A stretch of 41,951 nucleotides of DNA from Acetatifactor sp. GTDB lineage: Bacteria; Bacillota; Clostridia; Lachnospirales; Lachnospiraceae. The notes under the pieces were generated by a model. It saw only the letters and a list, made by a program, of their open reading frames with translations, made no database searches and was not told where the DNA came from. The stretch is from positions 1 to 41,951 of the forward strand of contig JAILHH010000029.1 in assembly GCA_024695935.1 (NCBI GenBank), written 5' to 3'. Shown here in pieces: positions 41,492 to 41,951 of this stretch. Both the position numbers and the translations under genes were made by a program. Within the stretch, counting starts at the first letter, position 1. Each line of letters opens with the position of its first letter.

Positions 41492-41951
41492 TTAATTGTA
41501 TATTTTTTTAAAACTTTCTTCGCCATCGATTATGTATGTAATGTCAAAGGAAGCCGGGCGAACACTTCCTGCATCATAATTCACTTTTATATCCACAGCC
41601 ACTGACTTGCCTTCGTCTAAAGCCTTAGCCCACTGATTTTCAATTACTTTGAATTCACTTAAGTTGACTTCTTTCGACTGAGAAACTAGATTGTCTAATT
41701 CTGGTGAACCACCAAATCTATCACCAAACAGATGGCCCGCATGGTCTCCTGCTTCTTTTCCTAAAGTATTAGGATCGTGCGACAATCTTCCATCATGTAG
41801 TTTTAACTGAAGATCATCCGCATGTGCATTGACTATTAAGCCATTTTCATTTGTTCTGTAGATATAATCATGTTCTCCGGTTTTGTATGTAATATTAGGC
41901 TCGAGCTTACCATCTTTGATATGAGAACCATCAGTAATGATATACTCATCT
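41492..41951 (-). CDS. C-terminal nuclease domain of a polymorphic toxin (partial, 5' end outside the window)
   Basis: The frame is open to the window edge and gives the last 152 residues. The stretch AGDHAGHLFGDRFGGSPELD, then NLVSQSKEVN, ENQWAKALDEGKSV and SFDITYIIDGEE matches the DNA/RNA non-specific endonuclease fold of YeeF/YobL-type toxins (Endonuclea_NS_2). His in DHAGHL is the likely catalytic residue. The ATG/TTG near 41785 is internal; the preceding sequence (DEYIITDGSHIKDGKLEPN, YIYRTNENGLIVNAHADD) is the linker typical before this domain. The missing N-terminus should hold the secretion module (for example LXG for type VII secretion, or RHS/WXG). Paired with the YezG-type immunity gene, it suggests contact-dependent or secreted competition. 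Confidence 0.82.
   Translation of the reverse strand, partial: DEYIITDGSHIKDGKLEPNITYKTGEHDYIYRTNENGLIVNAHADDLQLKLHDGRLSHDPNTLGKEAGDHAGHLFGDRFGGSPELDNLVSQSKEVNLSEFKVIENQWAKALDEGKSVAVDIKVNYDAGSVRPASFDITYIIDGEESFKKIYN

Overview
The window looks like chromosome of an anaerobic, flagellated gut or rumen Lachnospiraceae bacterium (Butyrivibrio-like; inferred, not proven). Support comes from Gram-positive style ribosome binding sites, a class III (oxygen-sensitive) ribonucleotide reductase, a domain-swapped GH3 glucosidase of the Butyrivibrio/Ruminococcus type, a Flp1-type Tad locus, and a decayed Rpn-type nuclease gene. No insertion sequence, integrase, phage gene or CRISPR array was seen.

Layout. 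(1) 97-5041, minus strand: a compact Tad (type IVb pilus) operon in the order prepilin peptidase, TadZ/CpaE, TadA/CpaF, TadB, TadC, then a Flp1-type pilin that is cut off inside its hydrophobic helix. (2) 5255-9770, minus: an operon of a 967-residue repeat-containing protein, flagellin and FliS. (3) 9931-14758, minus: a 968-residue TPR / acidic / degenerate AAA-like protein followed by the glycogen branching enzyme GlgB. (4) 15031-15885, minus: rsmA/ksgA; then on the plus strand (16054-24063) an ABC-F ATPase, a heterodimeric ABC exporter and two tandem GH18 enzymes (one lipoprotein, one without a signal peptide). These plus-strand genes separate ksgA from tatD (24198-24974, minus). (5) 24975-25485: a two-unit hairpin repeat and a tRNA-Lys(CUU) gene with its own promoter and terminator. 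(6) 25578-26867, minus: a Fur-family regulator with a predicted metal/metalloid exporter. (7) 27017-29609, minus: nrdD with NrdR boxes, plus a small membrane protein. (8) 29767-32226, minus: cytoplasmic GH3 beta-glucosidase. (9) 32398-37849, minus: a two-gene operon for a 1316-residue secreted modular protein and a 495-residue membrane-anchored surface protein, divergent from a 585-residue double-HTH regulator (38083-39840, plus). (10) 39841-41951: a low-content stretch, a broken Rpn-family gene, an orphan coding fragment, and at the right edge a toxin-immunity pair: a DUF600/YezG-type immunity protein and the C-terminal nuclease domain of a polymorphic toxin that runs out of the window.

The least explained parts are the secreted-protein operon with its divergent regulator and clustered TTACCAC sites, the TPR/AAA-like protein joined to glgB, the large repeat protein translated just ahead of flagellin, and the hairpin array at 25019-25273, whose stems change while the loop sequence is kept. 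All family names here come from reading motifs; no database search was run.
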